Shown here in pieces: positions 1 through 8,717 of a DNA stretch of 64,000 bases. The notes beneath the pieces were generated by a model, which was not told the origin of the DNA, searched no databases, and saw only the letters and a list, made by a program, of their open reading frames with translations. Every line of letters starts with the position of its first letter. Within the stretch, counting starts at the first letter, position 1. Made by a program: the position numbers and the translations under genes. The DNA lies in NCBI RefSeq assembly GCF_000715205.1, contig NZ_JOTP01000001.1, positions 124,001 through 188,000 on the forward strand, given 5' to 3'. Origin of the DNA: Bacillus zhangzhouensis. GTDB taxonomy: Bacteria; Bacillota; Bacilli; Bacillales; Bacillaceae.

Positions 1-659
1 TTTACGGTTATATCATGAACACGCCGAAAGCCGAATGGAAGCATTACCCGTTCATCCCAGAGCTAGAGAAACAATTAGGAGTACCTGTCTCTTTTACAAC
101 AGATGTAAATGCGGCGGCATTAGGTGAATTGACAAAAGGAGCAGCCAAAGGGCTGAACAGTTGTATGTATATCACGGTCGGCACGGGGATTGGTGCCGGG
201 GCTGTTGTGAAAAATGAGCTTCTTCATGGTCATTCACATCCAGAAATGGGACATATCCTGATAAGGCAGCATGAATCAGACCAATTTGCAGGTGTCTGCC
301 CAGCCCATGGTTCTTGCTTAGAAGGGCTGGCAGCTGGACCAGCGATTGAGAAAAGGTGGGGAAAACCGGCCAAAGAGCTTGCTCAGGAAGAATCGGTTTG
401 GGCACTTGAAGCGGATTATTTGGCACAGGCTTTGATGCAATACACGCTCATTTTAAGCCCAGAACGCATCATTATGGGCGGAGGCGTGATGAAGCAAAAG
501 CAGCTATTTCCGCTGATTCGAGAGAAGCTTGCTGCATATGTAAATGATTATGTAGACATGCCGCCGCTTGATACATACATTGTCTCTCCTGGACTTGAGG
601 ACAAGGCTGGCATGACAGGCGCTTTGCTTTTAGCCATCGAAGCGAAGAGAAACGTCTGA
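1..659 (+). CDS. ROK-family fructokinase (5' end outside the window)
   Basis: This is the C-terminal two thirds of a ROK-family sugar kinase, most like the Bacillus fructokinases (YdhR/GmuE, ScrK type) that phosphorylate fructose with ATP in the cytoplasm. The reading frame is open from base 3 (YGYIMNTPK), so the first ATG at 15 is internal and the true start lies upstream. Visible features are the GTGIGAG phosphate-binding loop, the EMGH segment, and the zinc-type signature H-x(n)-CPAHGSC followed by LEGLAAGPAI. The C-terminal IMGGGVM segment is also typical of ROK kinases. Substrate specificity is inferred from the zinc motif and family; a mannose-type kinase cannot be excluded. Confidence 0.85.
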   Translation, partial: YGYIMNTPKAEWKHYPFIPELEKQLGVPVSFTTDVNAAALGELTKGAAKGLNSCMYITVGTGIGAGAVVKNELLHGHSHPEMGHILIRQHESDQFAGVCPAHGSCLEGLAAGPAIEKRWGKPAKELAQEESVWALEADYLAQALMQYTLILSPERIIMGGGVMKQKQLFPLIREKLAAYVNDYVDMPPLDTYIVSPGLEDKAGMTGALLLAIEAKRNV

Positions 660-727
660 TAATAGAGTTTTGAAGCGCAACATGAGATAATGAAATAGAT
701 GGAATCTATGAAAAGGTGGTTGTTAAC

Positions 728-1573
728 ATGGTCAAAAGCTTGAATGATACCGTAACACTGAATAACGGAGTGGAAATGCCTTGGTTTGGTTTAGGTGTAT
801 TCAAAGTGGAGGACGGCAATCAAGTGGTAGATGCCGTAAAAGCAGCCATACGAAACGGATATCGCAGCATTGATACGGCTGCCGTTTATAAAAATGAGAC
901 AGGCGTAGGGAAAGCCATTAAAGAATCTGGCGTGAAACGAGAAGATTTATTCATTACGTCTAAAGTATGGAACACAGATCAAGGCTATGACAAGGCGCTA
1001 GCTGCATTTGATGCAAGTTTAAATCGTTTAGGTCTTGATTACTTAGATCTCTATTTGATTCATTGGCCTGGACCAAATGCAGATACATTTAAAGACACAT
1101 GGCGTGCGCTTGAAAAGCTTTATAAAGATGGTAAAGTCAGAGCCATTGGCGTCAGCAACTTCTACGTTCAGCATTTAGAAGAGCTGTTAAAAGAAGCTGA
1201 GGTTGTTCCAGCTGTGAACCAAGTTGAGTTTCATCCGAAACTGACACTTGTCGAGTTACGTCAATACGCAAAAGAAAAAGGCATTCAAATTGAAGCGTGG
1301 TCTCCGCTTATGCAAGGGAAGCTGCTAGATCATGACGTATTGAAGGATATTGCTGCACGCTACAACAAATCTGTTGCTCAAGTCATCTTGCGCTGGGATC
1401 TGCAAAGCGGCGTCGTGACGATTCCAAAATCGATTAATGAAGAACGCATTAAACAAAACGCAGACATTTTTGACTTCGAGCTTTCTCAAGAAGACATGGA
1501 AAAAATCGATGCATTAAATAATAATGAGCGCGTCGGCTCGAATCCAGAGACGATGACGGTTGGGTTTGAATAA
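728..1573 (+). CDS. yvgN: Aldo/keto reductase, YvgN-like (methylglyoxal/glyoxal reductase)
   Basis: This is a 281-residue NADPH-dependent aldo/keto reductase of the AKR5 group. B. subtilis YvgN reduces glyoxal, methylglyoxal and other aldehydes. The family tetrad is visible: Asp in SIDTAAVYKNE together with the Tyr four residues on, Lys in TSKVW, and His in LIHWPG. The C-terminal IPKSI segment contributes to NADP binding. An in-frame GTG lies at 716, but ATG 728 is preferred because AAAGGTGG (712-719) sits 8 nt upstream. The gene is convergent with modB across a bidirectional terminator, and yvgN beside modAB matches the B. subtilis order. Confidence 0.9.
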   Translation: MVKSLNDTVTLNNGVEMPWFGLGVFKVEDGNQVVDAVKAAIRNGYRSIDTAAVYKNETGVGKAIKESGVKREDLFITSKVWNTDQGYDKALAAFDASLNRLGLDYLDLYLIHWPGPNADTFKDTWRALEKLYKDGKVRAIGVSNFYVQHLEELLKEAEVVPAVNQVEFHPKLTLVELRQYAKEKGIQIEAWSPLMQGKLLDHDVLKDIAARYNKSVAQVILRWDLQSGVVTIPKSINEERIKQNADIFDFELSQEDMEKIDALNNNERVGSNPETMTVGFE

Positions 1574-1577
1574 ATGA

Positions 1578-1615
1578 AAAAATCCTCTTTCTCTTTTGAG
1601 AAAGGGGATTTTTTA
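1578..1615. terminator. Bidirectional terminator between yvgN and modB
   Basis: A 13-bp stem (AATCCTCTTTCTC pairing with GAGAAAGGGGATT, one G-T pair) with a TTTT loop is flanked by an A-run on the left and a T-run on the right. It can therefore terminate both convergent genes. Confidence 0.85.
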
Positions 1616-2278
1616 CGTGCTGCTTCGGCGCACAGCCAGCAGCATGATAAAAGACAAGATCACAATACAAATCGTCCAAGTCCAAGCAAGTTCCATTCGT
1701 CCAGAATCGATGGCCACATAGATAGCGGTTGGGAGTGTTTGAGTTTTTCCTGGGATGTTGCCGGCAAACATTAAAGTCGCCCCAAATTCTCCAAGAGCCC
1801 GCGCAAAACTAAGAACGCTACCTGACAGCAGGGAAGGCAGGGCAAGTGGTACGGTGATATAGGCAAAGACTTGGAATGAATGAGCACCGTCTACTTTTGC
1901 AGCACCTTCAATGTCTGACTCAATTGTAGAAAACCCCGCTTTTGCTGATTGATACATGAGCGGGAAAGCCACAACCGTTGATGCAATAACTGCCGCCCAC
2001 CATGTGAAGATAACAGGCTGATGGAAGATCCATTCAATGGCGCTTCCAATCACACTATGCTTTCCAAACATGACAAGCAATAAAAACCCTACGACCGTTG
2101 GTGGGAGAACAAGCGGCATCATGAGGAGCGTTTCAACGATCATTTTCCCCTTAAAAGATGTTCGTGCCATCCAAAAGCCAATCGTTGTGCCAAAAACAGT
2201 AGCCAATAGTCCGCTGACGATGGCAACTTGAATCGATAGCCAAATAGGAGATAAAAAGTCTTCAGTCAGCATAGGCAT
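1613..2278 (-). CDS. modB: Molybdate ABC transporter permease ModB
   Basis: This 221-residue inner-membrane permease carries about five to six hydrophobic segments and the EAA loop of binding-protein-dependent permeases (EGAAKVDGAHSFQVF), followed by LARALGEFGATLM, which is typical of ModB/CysT permeases. It forms the channel for molybdate supplied by ModA. Its ATG overlaps the modA stop codon by one base (TAATG), which indicates translational coupling. No ModC ATPase gene is present beside it; as I recall B. subtilis modA/modB (yvgL/yvgM) also lack an adjacent ATPase. Confidence 0.9.
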   Translation of the reverse strand: MPMLTEDFLSPIWLSIQVAIVSGLLATVFGTTIGFWMARTSFKGKMIVETLLMMPLVLPPTVVGFLLLVMFGKHSVIGSAIEWIFHQPVIFTWWAAVIASTVVAFPLMYQSAKAGFSTIESDIEGAAKVDGAHSFQVFAYITVPLALPSLLSGSVLSFARALGEFGATLMFAGNIPGKTQTLPTAIYVAIDSGRMELAWTWTICIVILSFIMLLAVRRSST

Positions 2279-3054
2279 TATTTCACTTGAAAGCCGTACT
2301 TTTTAAAAATTGATGCGGCTGTATCTGATTGGAGATATTGAAAAAATACCTTGGCTTCCTCTAAATGTTCTGTCCCTTTTACAATCCCTACAGGATAAAT
2401 GATGGGGGAATGCATGTCCGGTTTTGCCTCATCCACAATCTTTACTTTTTTGGAAACGAGGGCGTCTGTCTTATACACAACACCTGCTTCCACATTCCCT
2501 GTTTCCACGTAGCTTAGAACTTGACGCACATCTTTGCCGTACACAGCGTTCTTTTTCACTTGATCCCATATGTTCAGCTTTGTGAAAATCTCTTTTCCGT
2601 ATGTACCAGCAGGAACAGATTCAGGTGTACCAAGAGCAATCTTTCCTTTTAAGTGCTGGACGTCTTGAAAGCTTTTGATAGAGGAAGAGCTCTCTTTTGG
2701 CACAATGAGGACAAGCTCATTTTGTATGGCATCCTTTATATGATCCTGATCGATGTCTCCAGATTGGACAAGTTCATCGAAGGGCTCCTCAGCCGCAGAG
2801 AAAAAGAGATCCGCTTTTGCTCCTTGAGCGATTTGCTGCTTCAGTGCGCCTGATGACCCGAAATTATTCGTTAATGTCACGTTCGGATGCTGATCGTTAA
2901 AGGCGGATTCAATTTCCTTTAGTGCATCTTGAAGGCTTGCAGCTGCTGAAATTACAAGCTCCGTCTTTTTGCTCTTATCTGATGACTTCATCTCTGTTTG
3001 ACATCCGGTCAGGAGCAAACATAGGGTGATGAAGGCTAAGAATGTATACTTCAT
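2278..3054 (-). CDS. modA: Molybdate-binding lipoprotein ModA
   Basis: This is the extracellular solute-binding component of the molybdate importer, about 258 residues long. The signal peptide MKYTFLAFITLCLLLTGC ends in a lipobox with Cys18 as the lipidated residue. The family motifs ISAAASLQDALKEI, NFGSSGALKQQI and GKIALGTPESVPAGTYG are ModA-typical anion-binding segments. An upstream in-frame start at 3072 exists, but AGAGGTG lies just before the ATG at 3054, so the shorter form is chosen. It is the first gene of a modA-modB operon on the minus strand. Confidence 0.92.
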   Translation of the reverse strand: MKYTFLAFITLCLLLTGCQTEMKSSDKSKKTELVISAAASLQDALKEIESAFNDQHPNVTLTNNFGSSGALKQQIAQGAKADLFFSAAEEPFDELVQSGDIDQDHIKDAIQNELVLIVPKESSSSIKSFQDVQHLKGKIALGTPESVPAGTYGKEIFTKLNIWDQVKKNAVYGKDVRQVLSYVETGNVEAGVVYKTDALVSKKVKIVDEAKPDMHSPIIYPVGIVKGTEHLEEAKVFFQYLQSDTAASIFKKYGFQVK

Positions 3055-3125
3055 GTTCACACCTCTCATCATTCAATATCGTGTATCTCTTATTATAATC
3101 AAACTTAACTGACCATTCATAGAAT

Positions 3126-3301
3126 TTCAGCGTGTAGGCAAGCGCTTGCATTCTGTGTCAGTCCTGTGTGCCGGTGCTCACGAATCCCAAATTCGCTGCG
3201 CTCCGGTACTCGTCTTTCCTAGACTGCAAAGGTTTTCTATCACGCTGAAAAGAAGACAAAGGGCTAAAATAAAGATCATTTTAGCCCTTTGTCAACAATC
3301 T
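3126..3301. repeat. Dispersed ~175-bp intergenic repeat, copy 1
   Basis: This copy matches the segment at 8546-8716 in the same orientation over its whole length with a modest number of substitutions and short indels. Both copies open with TTCAGCGTG and carry the inverted complement CACGCTGAA at about two thirds of their length (3241-3249). They end in a 14-bp perfect hairpin, CAAAGGGCTAAAAT pairing with ATTTTAGCCCTTTG, followed by TCAACAATCT. It occupies the space between the modA promoter side and the yvgJ terminator. No protein is credible here. It looks like a small non-autonomous mobile or REP-like element. Confidence 0.8.
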
Positions 3302-3326
3302 AAAAGCCGCCATCTGGCGGCTTTTA
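3302..3326 (-). terminator. Terminator of the LtaS-family gene
   Basis: AAAAGCCGCC and GGCGGCTTTT form a perfect 10-bp stem around the loop ATCT. It overlaps the stop codon of the minus-strand gene and directly abuts repeat copy 1. Confidence 0.8.
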
Positions 3327-5174
3327 ATGCTGATAAAAACGAAGTAAATTCCCATTGATGACTTTGTCTGATAAGGACAGCTCTTTATTGGCTTTTTCTA
3401 TATACGGCTGACACACATCATCTTGTTCAACAGGCTCTTTTGTTTTTTGGTCATAGCAGGTGTTCTTTGTATAGAGATAATCATCTGTAATGAAGTTTCC
3501 ATTTCTCAGAACAGCGAAAGGCGTCCGTTCGTTTGAAAATAAGTCATTTCCAAATTGAATGGCATCCTTGGATTCTATACCGAGCAAGTGAAGGAGTGTT
3601 GGCTTCACGTCCATTTGGCCGGCTGTTTCAGAAATTGTTTGCGGTGCTTGATCCGTGACACCAGGAATGTAAATTAAAAATGGTACCCGCTGTAGTTTGA
3701 CAGCATCAAATGGTGTGATTTCATCCTTTTTGAGGAGATCCGCCATTGCCTCATGATGTGCCTCTGAGATGCCATAATGATCACCCATGAGGACGAACAT
3801 CGTATTTTCATACAGTCCTTCTTCTTTCATGCGGTTAAAAAATGTCTTAATGGCTTCGTCTTGATAGCGAACGGTCGTCACGTAGCGGTTTAAAATGGAG
3901 CTAGACGAATCATATTCATCAATAAATTGATCCTTTGGGTCGATTTCAAATGGAAAGTGGTTAGTCAATGTAATGAACGTGCTGTAATAAGGAGTCTTCA
4001 ACTTCTTTAAATAATCAATGGATTGATCAAAAAAGTCGATATCCTTTAAGCCCCAGCCAGTCGAATTCTGTTCATTGACATCAAACGAATCGACATCATA
4101 AAAGCGATCAATCCCAAGCGATTCATACATTACATCACGATTCCAAAACGTTTTATTATTCGCATGAAATTGAACGGATTGATAGTTCTCTTTTTTCAAT
4201 TGCTTGTATAACGTGTCATATTCGTTGTCACTCGCTGTGAAAAAGACAGCGCCGCTGCTAGATGGATAGAGGGAATTTGCGACAATAAATTCTGAATCCG
4301 ATGTCTTCCCTTGCTCTGTCTGCTGATAAAATTCATCAAAATAAAAACTCTTTTTGGCCAGTTGATTTAAAAAGGGTGTGATGTATTGTCCATTCACCTT
4401 TTGGTCAACGACAAATTGCTGCGTAGATTCAAGTGAAATGAACACGACGTTCCTGCCTTTAGCAAGTCCAAAGTAGTCTTCGTTTGGTGCACTGTAATCA
4501 GCCTTTGTGTAGTTTGCAACTGTTGAAAGTGTATCTTCGTCTGCAAAGGCTTTTTGTCCAATACGCGCCGTTTGGGCAGCGCCGTCATACAGGTGGAATT
4601 GGAAAAGCCCAAGGTTTCGTACGATGACTTCTCGATCATAAGAGCTTGTCAGAAATCGAGGATGATCCATCATGGCTGAGCTGACATGAAATAATAGAAA
4701 GCTGCAGCATACCGCATAATACGTTTTGATCGTTTTGAATGACGCTTTTGGAGCCAATGGTTTACGTTTTAACAGCCACGCCAGTACCACGAAATCAATG
4801 AGCATCAGCACAAACAGCGGGTGGAACAATTCAGTCATACTACTGCCCATATCTCCCATGTTCTTGGCTTGAAATAACACGGGTATCGTAATGAAATCAA
4901 TATAAAATCCGTAAAAGATTGTATTTGATATGAGAATCGCCGTCAGTATAAAATTTGTGGTCAATAAAAAAACCTTTTGTTTGGTTTCATTTAAAAAAAG
5001 AGCTATCCCAAACAAAGGGAGCAAAAAGCTAAGTGGATTGATCAAAAGCAGCCATTCGTGAAACAGATTGGCCGTTCGTATATGAAATCCGAATTGATAA
5101 ATGATGTATGTTTTCATCCACATAAAGAGGATGGAGTACACTAAAAACCAGTGATCTTTGAAAAACGCTTTCAT
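3324..5174 (-). CDS. yvgJ: LtaS-family glycerol-phosphate transferase (YvgJ-like, lipoteichoic acid primase)
   Basis: This 616-residue membrane-anchored sulfatase-fold enzyme belongs to the lipoteichoic acid synthase family. Five hydrophobic segments fill roughly residues 1-190, and the extracellular catalytic domain follows. Metal and catalytic motifs are visible: SLESTQ (the Thr is the glycerophosphate-accepting nucleophile in LtaS), TNHFPF, and GDHYG near the C terminus. B. subtilis has four paralogues; the neighbourhood (modAB on one side, yvsG on the other) and length point to YvgJ, reported as the LTA primase that transfers the first glycerol phosphate. Start supported by GAGGAG 8 nt upstream of ATG. 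Confidence 0.88.
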   Translation of the reverse strand: MKAFFKDHWFLVYSILFMWMKTYIIYQFGFHIRTANLFHEWLLLINPLSFLLPLFGIALFLNETKQKVFLLTTNFILTAILISNTIFYGFYIDFITIPVLFQAKNMGDMGSSMTELFHPLFVLMLIDFVVLAWLLKRKPLAPKASFKTIKTYYAVCCSFLLFHVSSAMMDHPRFLTSSYDREVIVRNLGLFQFHLYDGAAQTARIGQKAFADEDTLSTVANYTKADYSAPNEDYFGLAKGRNVVFISLESTQQFVVDQKVNGQYITPFLNQLAKKSFYFDEFYQQTEQGKTSDSEFIVANSLYPSSSGAVFFTASDNEYDTLYKQLKKENYQSVQFHANNKTFWNRDVMYESLGIDRFYDVDSFDVNEQNSTGWGLKDIDFFDQSIDYLKKLKTPYYSTFITLTNHFPFEIDPKDQFIDEYDSSSSILNRYVTTVRYQDEAIKTFFNRMKEEGLYENTMFVLMGDHYGISEAHHEAMADLLKKDEITPFDAVKLQRVPFLIYIPGVTDQAPQTISETAGQMDVKPTLLHLLGIESKDAIQFGNDLFSNERTPFAVLRNGNFITDDYLYTKNTCYDQKTKEPVEQDDVCQPYIEKANKELSLSDKVINGNLLRFYQH

Positions 5175-5299
5175 TTATGTAGCTCCTCACCATTCTGTAT
5201 TCAGCTGCAAGGCAAAAACACTTATCTTAAAACTACTAAAAAAATGAGGAATGATCAATTCATATCCTGTCTTTTTTGCAAAACTCTTTTTTCATTCTC

Positions 5300-5791
5300 T
5301 TAGGACTGGAATGGGACGGGTATACCGCAAATGACGGCGATGTAATAGCAGGTGACAATTGTGAGAGCAGCTAGTACGACTTGTTCACCTGTGCTGCCTG
5401 TTTTGACATAGAAGGGGAGGCGTACTTTCATGGTAGCTGGGAACAAAAATTTAATGCCGTTCACTGTTCCTGCATCAAGGATGAGGTGGCTTGCCATCCC
5501 AACTAGTAAACCGATACTAAGGCTGTCATTTGGAATGTATGTGGTCGCAATAAAATAAATAATCAGCAGAAATAATAAACTGTGTGTAAAGGTGCGATGA
5601 CCGAAAACATGACTAATTAGTGTCGAGAGCAGGGGGAATTTCCTGCCGATTTTACTTTTTGTATGACAAATATCTGGGATAAGGGCACCTACAGATCCAG
5701 CAGCAGCCATAATGACTGGGTCGAGTCCGTAGTAGTAGGCGACGGCTGTGGAGGCGGCAATTCCGCCCATGATATGTGTTTTTCCTGTCAT
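5300..5791 (-). CDS. yvsG: YvsG, YdjM-family membrane metal-dependent hydrolase-like protein
   Basis: This 163-residue membrane protein belongs to the YdjM/LexA-binding inner-membrane family (PF04307). The His/Asp residues expected of the family are present: MTGKTHIMGG at the start, LIPDICHTKSKIG, FGHRTFTHSLL, and MASHLILDAGTVNG. Three to four hydrophobic segments separate them. The biochemical activity is not established. AGGAGTACGCATC precedes the ATG. In B. subtilis yvsG is close to yvsH and yvgJ, as here. Confidence 0.85.
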   Translation of the reverse strand: MTGKTHIMGGIAASTAVAYYYGLDPVIMAAAGSVGALIPDICHTKSKIGRKFPLLSTLISHVFGHRTFTHSLLFLLIIYFIATTYIPNDSLSIGLLVGMASHLILDAGTVNGIKFLFPATMKVRLPFYVKTGSTGEQVVLAALTIVTCYYIAVICGIPVPFQS

Positions 5792-5961
5792 GATGCGTAC
5801 TCCTGTTCTATCTTTAGTTCAAGTACTCACTATATCAAGGGTGAATTCATTCATCAAGGCTTATTTTTAAAGAAAAAAGGACAAAATGGTTGGCTGATTG
5901 GAAAAACATTCTATAATAAGAGGGAAGTCATGTTGATACTAACGATAAGGATGCGATTCGG

Positions 5962-6390
5962 ATGAGTAATGCAGACATTTTAAAAGAAATTGTTCTTGTA
6001 CATTATGAAGTCAGCCGTAAATTAAACCGCAAGTTACTTGAGTTAGAAAAAGACATCACGCCTCCGCAGATATATGCTCTTTCTATTTTGATACAAGGCA
6101 AAGTGTCACATGCCGAAGAGCTAAAGCAAAGACTTTCTTTAAACCCAGGTGCCGCCTCGATTGCACTCAATAAATTATGTGAGCAGGGCTATATTCAGAG
6201 AGAACGGGACAAGGAAGATCATTCACTTGTCCGGTTAGAAGCCACGGAAAAAGGGCTGGCTATTTACGAAAAGCATACACGCCTTTTTGGAAAGGTGATT
6301 CAGCATATGATGTCAGACTTCACAGAGGAAGACTTGAAGACCTTTTTGGCTTATTTGCAAAAAATGAGACAGACCTTTCATGATGAATGA
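5962..6390 (+). CDS. MarR-family transcriptional regulator
   Basis: This 142-residue winged-helix protein has the MarR layout: an N-terminal helix, then a helix-turn-helix around AEELKQRLSLNPGAASIALNKL (roughly residues 49-70), and a wing around RERDKEDHSLVRLEATEKG. It probably acts as a cytoplasmic repressor. Neither ligand nor target can be read from the sequence. It is transcribed divergently from yvsG, so the 170-bp region between them may hold its operator, although I saw no clean palindrome there. AAGGATG lies upstream of the ATG. Confidence 0.8.
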   Translation: MSNADILKEIVLVHYEVSRKLNRKLLELEKDITPPQIYALSILIQGKVSHAEELKQRLSLNPGAASIALNKLCEQGYIQRERDKEDHSLVRLEATEKGLAIYEKHTRLFGKVIQHMMSDFTEEDLKTFLAYLQKMRQTFHDE

Positions 6391-6472
6391 GCCACTTCTC
6401 CTTGTATAATGCTGAGCGCTGTAGCACAAATTAAACAGGCATACGCATTTTATGAAAAGGGGGGAAGCAGCG

Positions 6473-6616
6473 ATGTCATTTTTCCAAAAGGATAAAAAGG
6501 CAAAAAGTGAAAAAGACCATCAGCAGGTAGATCAGCTGTTAGAAGAAGCAAGTAAAGAACTAGCAGGCGATCCGCTTCAGGAAGCTGTACAGAAGAAGAA
6601 AAACAATCATCAATAA
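6473..6616 (+). CDS. sspJ: Small acid-soluble spore protein SspJ
   Basis: This 47-residue protein starts MSFFQKDKKAKSEKD and ends DPLQEAVQKKKNNHQ, which matches the ends of B. subtilis SspJ (MGFFNKDKGKRSEKE and DPLQEAVQKKKNNR) as I recall it. SspJ is a minor forespore-made protein of the dormant spore core. AAGGGGGGAAG provides a very strong ribosome binding site, and a hairpin terminator follows immediately. Its place beside yvsG agrees with B. subtilis. A sigma-G promoter is expected, but I could not assign one confidently. Confidence 0.85.
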   Translation: MSFFQKDKKAKSEKDHQQVDQLLEEASKELAGDPLQEAVQKKKNNHQ

Positions 6617-6623
6617 GCAGGTA

Positions 6624-6655
6624 AAAGGCAGAGAATCACTCCTCTGTCTTTTTTC
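6624..6655 (+). terminator. Terminator of sspJ
   Basis: AAAGGCAGAG and CTCTGTCTTT form a stem around an 8-nt loop and are followed by a T-run. Confidence 0.75.
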
Positions 6656-6737
6656 TATGTTTTTCCCTTTGACAGATGTGAGAATGTTTGATAACCTTCG
6701 TGTAGTAAAAATGAATAGAAATCCTCACGCTATGTCT

Positions 6738-6966
6738 CAGTGAGGTAGAGGTTGCGCGGATGATGAGTCACTCATGGGAGAGATGGAATCGTTGATCATG
6801 AGAAAAAAGGCATCAGCGCCGAAGTGTAGAGAGAGCTCCAACTTTCTTTATGCTGGGTCTGCATTGAATAAATGCAGGACTGCCACGTCTAAAAAGCGTG
6901 GAGGGCTATCCGGAGATCAAGGTGTATGTTTTGAAAAGCATGGACTTTTGTTCAGGCTTTTTTTTA
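6738..6966 (+). promoter_or_regulatory. Lysine riboswitch (L-box) with intrinsic terminator
   Basis: Conserved L-box segments appear in order: GAGGTAGAGGTTGCG (6742-6756), AGTCACTCATGGGAGA, CATCAGCGCCGAAGTG, GCTGGGTCTGCAT...GCAGGACTGCC, and GGAGGGCTATC (6900-6910). A hairpin terminator follows: AAAAGC-A-TGGAC with loop TTTT and GTTCA-G-GCTTTT, running into a T-run (6934-6966). Lysine binding is expected to favour the terminator and switch off the downstream permease. B. subtilis yvsH carries the same riboswitch, so both sequence and context agree. Confidence 0.92.
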
Positions 6967-7108
6967 TGTTCTGAGTGATAAAGATAAGGGGATGCTGTTA
7001 AGAAAGTGACCCATAATGAACATAAAGAATGCAAGTCATTGCTTCACAAATATATCAATGAAGATACTGCCGGGTCTGGTCCAAAGTGAATAAAACGGAG
7101 GTACGGAA

Positions 7109-8515
7109 ATGGAACAGACAAAAAAATGGGGTTTTTGGTTATTGACGGCTTTTGTCGTCGGAAATATGGTAGGTTCAGGCATCTTTATGCTGCCAAGTAC
7201 GCTTGCCCAGCATGCAAGTCCTTTAGGTGTGACGATGGCATGGCTTGTCACAGGTGGTGGTGTGCTGATGATTGCACTTGTATTTGGGCATTTGTCTATT
7301 CATAAGCCGCAGCTGACGGCTGGACCACAAAGCTATGCAAGGGCGCTTTTTAAAGATCCGAAAAAAGGAAAAGCAGCCGGTTTTACAATGGTATGGGGAT
7401 ATTGGGTGGCAAGCTGGATTAGTAACGTCGCGATTATTACGAGCCTTGCCGGCTATTTAACAACCTTTTTCCCGATTTTAACCGTCAAGACCGTGATCTT
7501 TACCTTTGGGAAAGAAGCGATCACACTTGGTCAGCTCATGACCTTTATCGTATGTACCATCCTTCTATGGGGAACACATACCATTTTAATCACAAGCTTA
7601 AGTGCTGCAAGTAAATTAAACTTTATTACGACCTTTTCAAAGGTGCTCGGATTCGTCCTTTTTATTGTAGCGGGCTTATTTGCATTCCAAACGGCATTAT
7701 TTGAGCATTATTACTTCCCGGTTGCATCAGGGGGCGAAGGAGTGCTCGGACTTGGAGGCCAAATTCATCATGCGGCCATTTCCACCCTATGGGCATTTAT
7801 CGGAATCGAATCTGCGGTTATTTTATCAGGGAGAGCGTCTTCACAGCGTGATGTGAAACGTGCAACGATTACGGGTCTTTTAATCGCACTTTCGATCTAC
7901 ATGATTATTACCCTGATTACAATGGGCGTTCTGCCGCACGATCAATTGCAAGGCTCAGACAAACCATTCGTGGATGTGCTTCAGCTCATTATTGGGCCGG
8001 CTGGCGGGATTGTCATGGCACTGCTTGCGATCATTTGTTTATTTGGTTCAATGCTTGGCTGGATCTTACTCGGTTCAGAGGTACCTTATCAAGCAGCAAA
8101 GGCTGGCGACTTCCCAGCAGTGTTTGCAAAAACAAACAAAAAAGGCAGTCCTGTCTTCGCTTTGACTGTCACAAATATCATGTCACAGCTGTTTATTTTC
8201 TCAGTCATGTCACGCACGATTAATGAAGCCTTTACCTTTTTAACAACATCAGCGACACTTGCGTATCTCATTCCGTATATCGTGTCTTCGATCTACAGCT
8301 TTAAGGTTATTATGCAAGGTGACACGTATGAGCTTCAAAAAGGTAATCGAACAAGAGACGGGATTATCGCGCTTGTTGCTATGGGGTATTCTGCTTGGGT
8401 CATTATTTCAGGAACAGCTGATTTGAAAACATTTGGTCTCGGAATAGGCCTGTTCTTAGTTGGTATTCTGCTTTATCCATTCATGTCAAAAGGATTTGCC
8501 AAAGGAACGGATTAA
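7109..8515 (+). CDS. yvsH: Lysine permease, APA family (YvsH)
   Basis: This 468-residue integral membrane transporter has about 12 hydrophobic segments. It opens with the APC-superfamily motif GNMVGSGIFMLP and continues with GPQSYARALF, typical of basic amino acid/polyamine exchangers (ArcD/LysP-like APA group). The lysine riboswitch upstream identifies lysine as the regulatory ligand, so lysine import is the likely role. CGGAGGTAC precedes the ATG. The stop codon is followed almost at once by a duplicated terminator hairpin and repeat copy 2. Confidence 0.9.
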   Translation: MEQTKKWGFWLLTAFVVGNMVGSGIFMLPSTLAQHASPLGVTMAWLVTGGGVLMIALVFGHLSIHKPQLTAGPQSYARALFKDPKKGKAAGFTMVWGYWVASWISNVAIITSLAGYLTTFFPILTVKTVIFTFGKEAITLGQLMTFIVCTILLWGTHTILITSLSAASKLNFITTFSKVLGFVLFIVAGLFAFQTALFEHYYFPVASGGEGVLGLGGQIHHAAISTLWAFIGIESAVILSGRASSQRDVKRATITGLLIALSIYMIITLITMGVLPHDQLQGSDKPFVDVLQLIIGPAGGIVMALLAIICLFGSMLGWILLGSEVPYQAAKAGDFPAVFAKTNKKGSPVFALTVTNIMSQLFIFSVMSRTINEAFTFLTTSATLAYLIPYIVSSIYSFKVIMQGDTYELQKGNRTRDGIIALVAMGYSAWVIISGTADLKTFGLGIGLFLVGILLYPFMSKGFAKGTD

Positions 8516-8519
8516 GGAA

Positions 8520-8547
8520 GACGTTTCTCCAAAAATGGAGAAACGTT
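8520..8547. terminator. Terminator hairpin, first of two near-identical copies
   Basis: ACGTTTCTCC and GGAGAAACGT form a perfect 10-bp stem with loop AAAAAT. The same 28-nt unit, with a single A/G difference in the loop, recurs at 8718-8745 on the other side of the dispersed repeat. This copy has only two T residues after the stem and runs straight into the repeat, so it is probably a weak terminator. Confidence 0.7.
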
Positions 8548-8716
8548 CAGCGTGTAGACAAACCCTCGCATTCGGTGTCAGTCCTGCGTGCCGGTGCTCA
8601 CGAATCTCAAATTCGCTCCGGTACTCGTCCTTCCTAGACTTCAAAGGTTTTCAATCACGCTGAAAAGAAGAAAAAGGGCTAAAATAAAGATCATTTTAGT
8701 CCTTTGTCAACAATCT
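8546..8716. repeat. Dispersed ~170-bp intergenic repeat, copy 2
   Basis: This is the second copy of the element at 3126-3301, in the same orientation. TTCAGCGTG (8546-8554) and CACGCTGAA (8656-8664) are conserved as an inverted pair. The terminal hairpin is kept as GGGCTAAAAT pairing with ATTTTAGTCC, where one C-to-T change leaves a G-T pair. It lies exactly between two 28-nt copies of a terminator hairpin, which looks like an insertion accompanied by duplication of the site. Short open frames inside both copies share sequence only because the DNA is repeated. Confidence 0.82.
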
Positions 8717-8717
8717 G

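Noticed and set aside
172..426. Minus-strand open frame inside the ROK kinase
   Set aside because: Shadow of a well-supported gene; no start signal.
1574..1774. Plus-strand frame after yvgN
   Set aside because: Begins in the terminator and runs antisense through modB.
3146..3358. Open frame with a product similar to one at 8588-8824
   Set aside because: The similarity comes from the DNA repeat itself; no ribosome binding site, and the frame ends in unrelated terminators.
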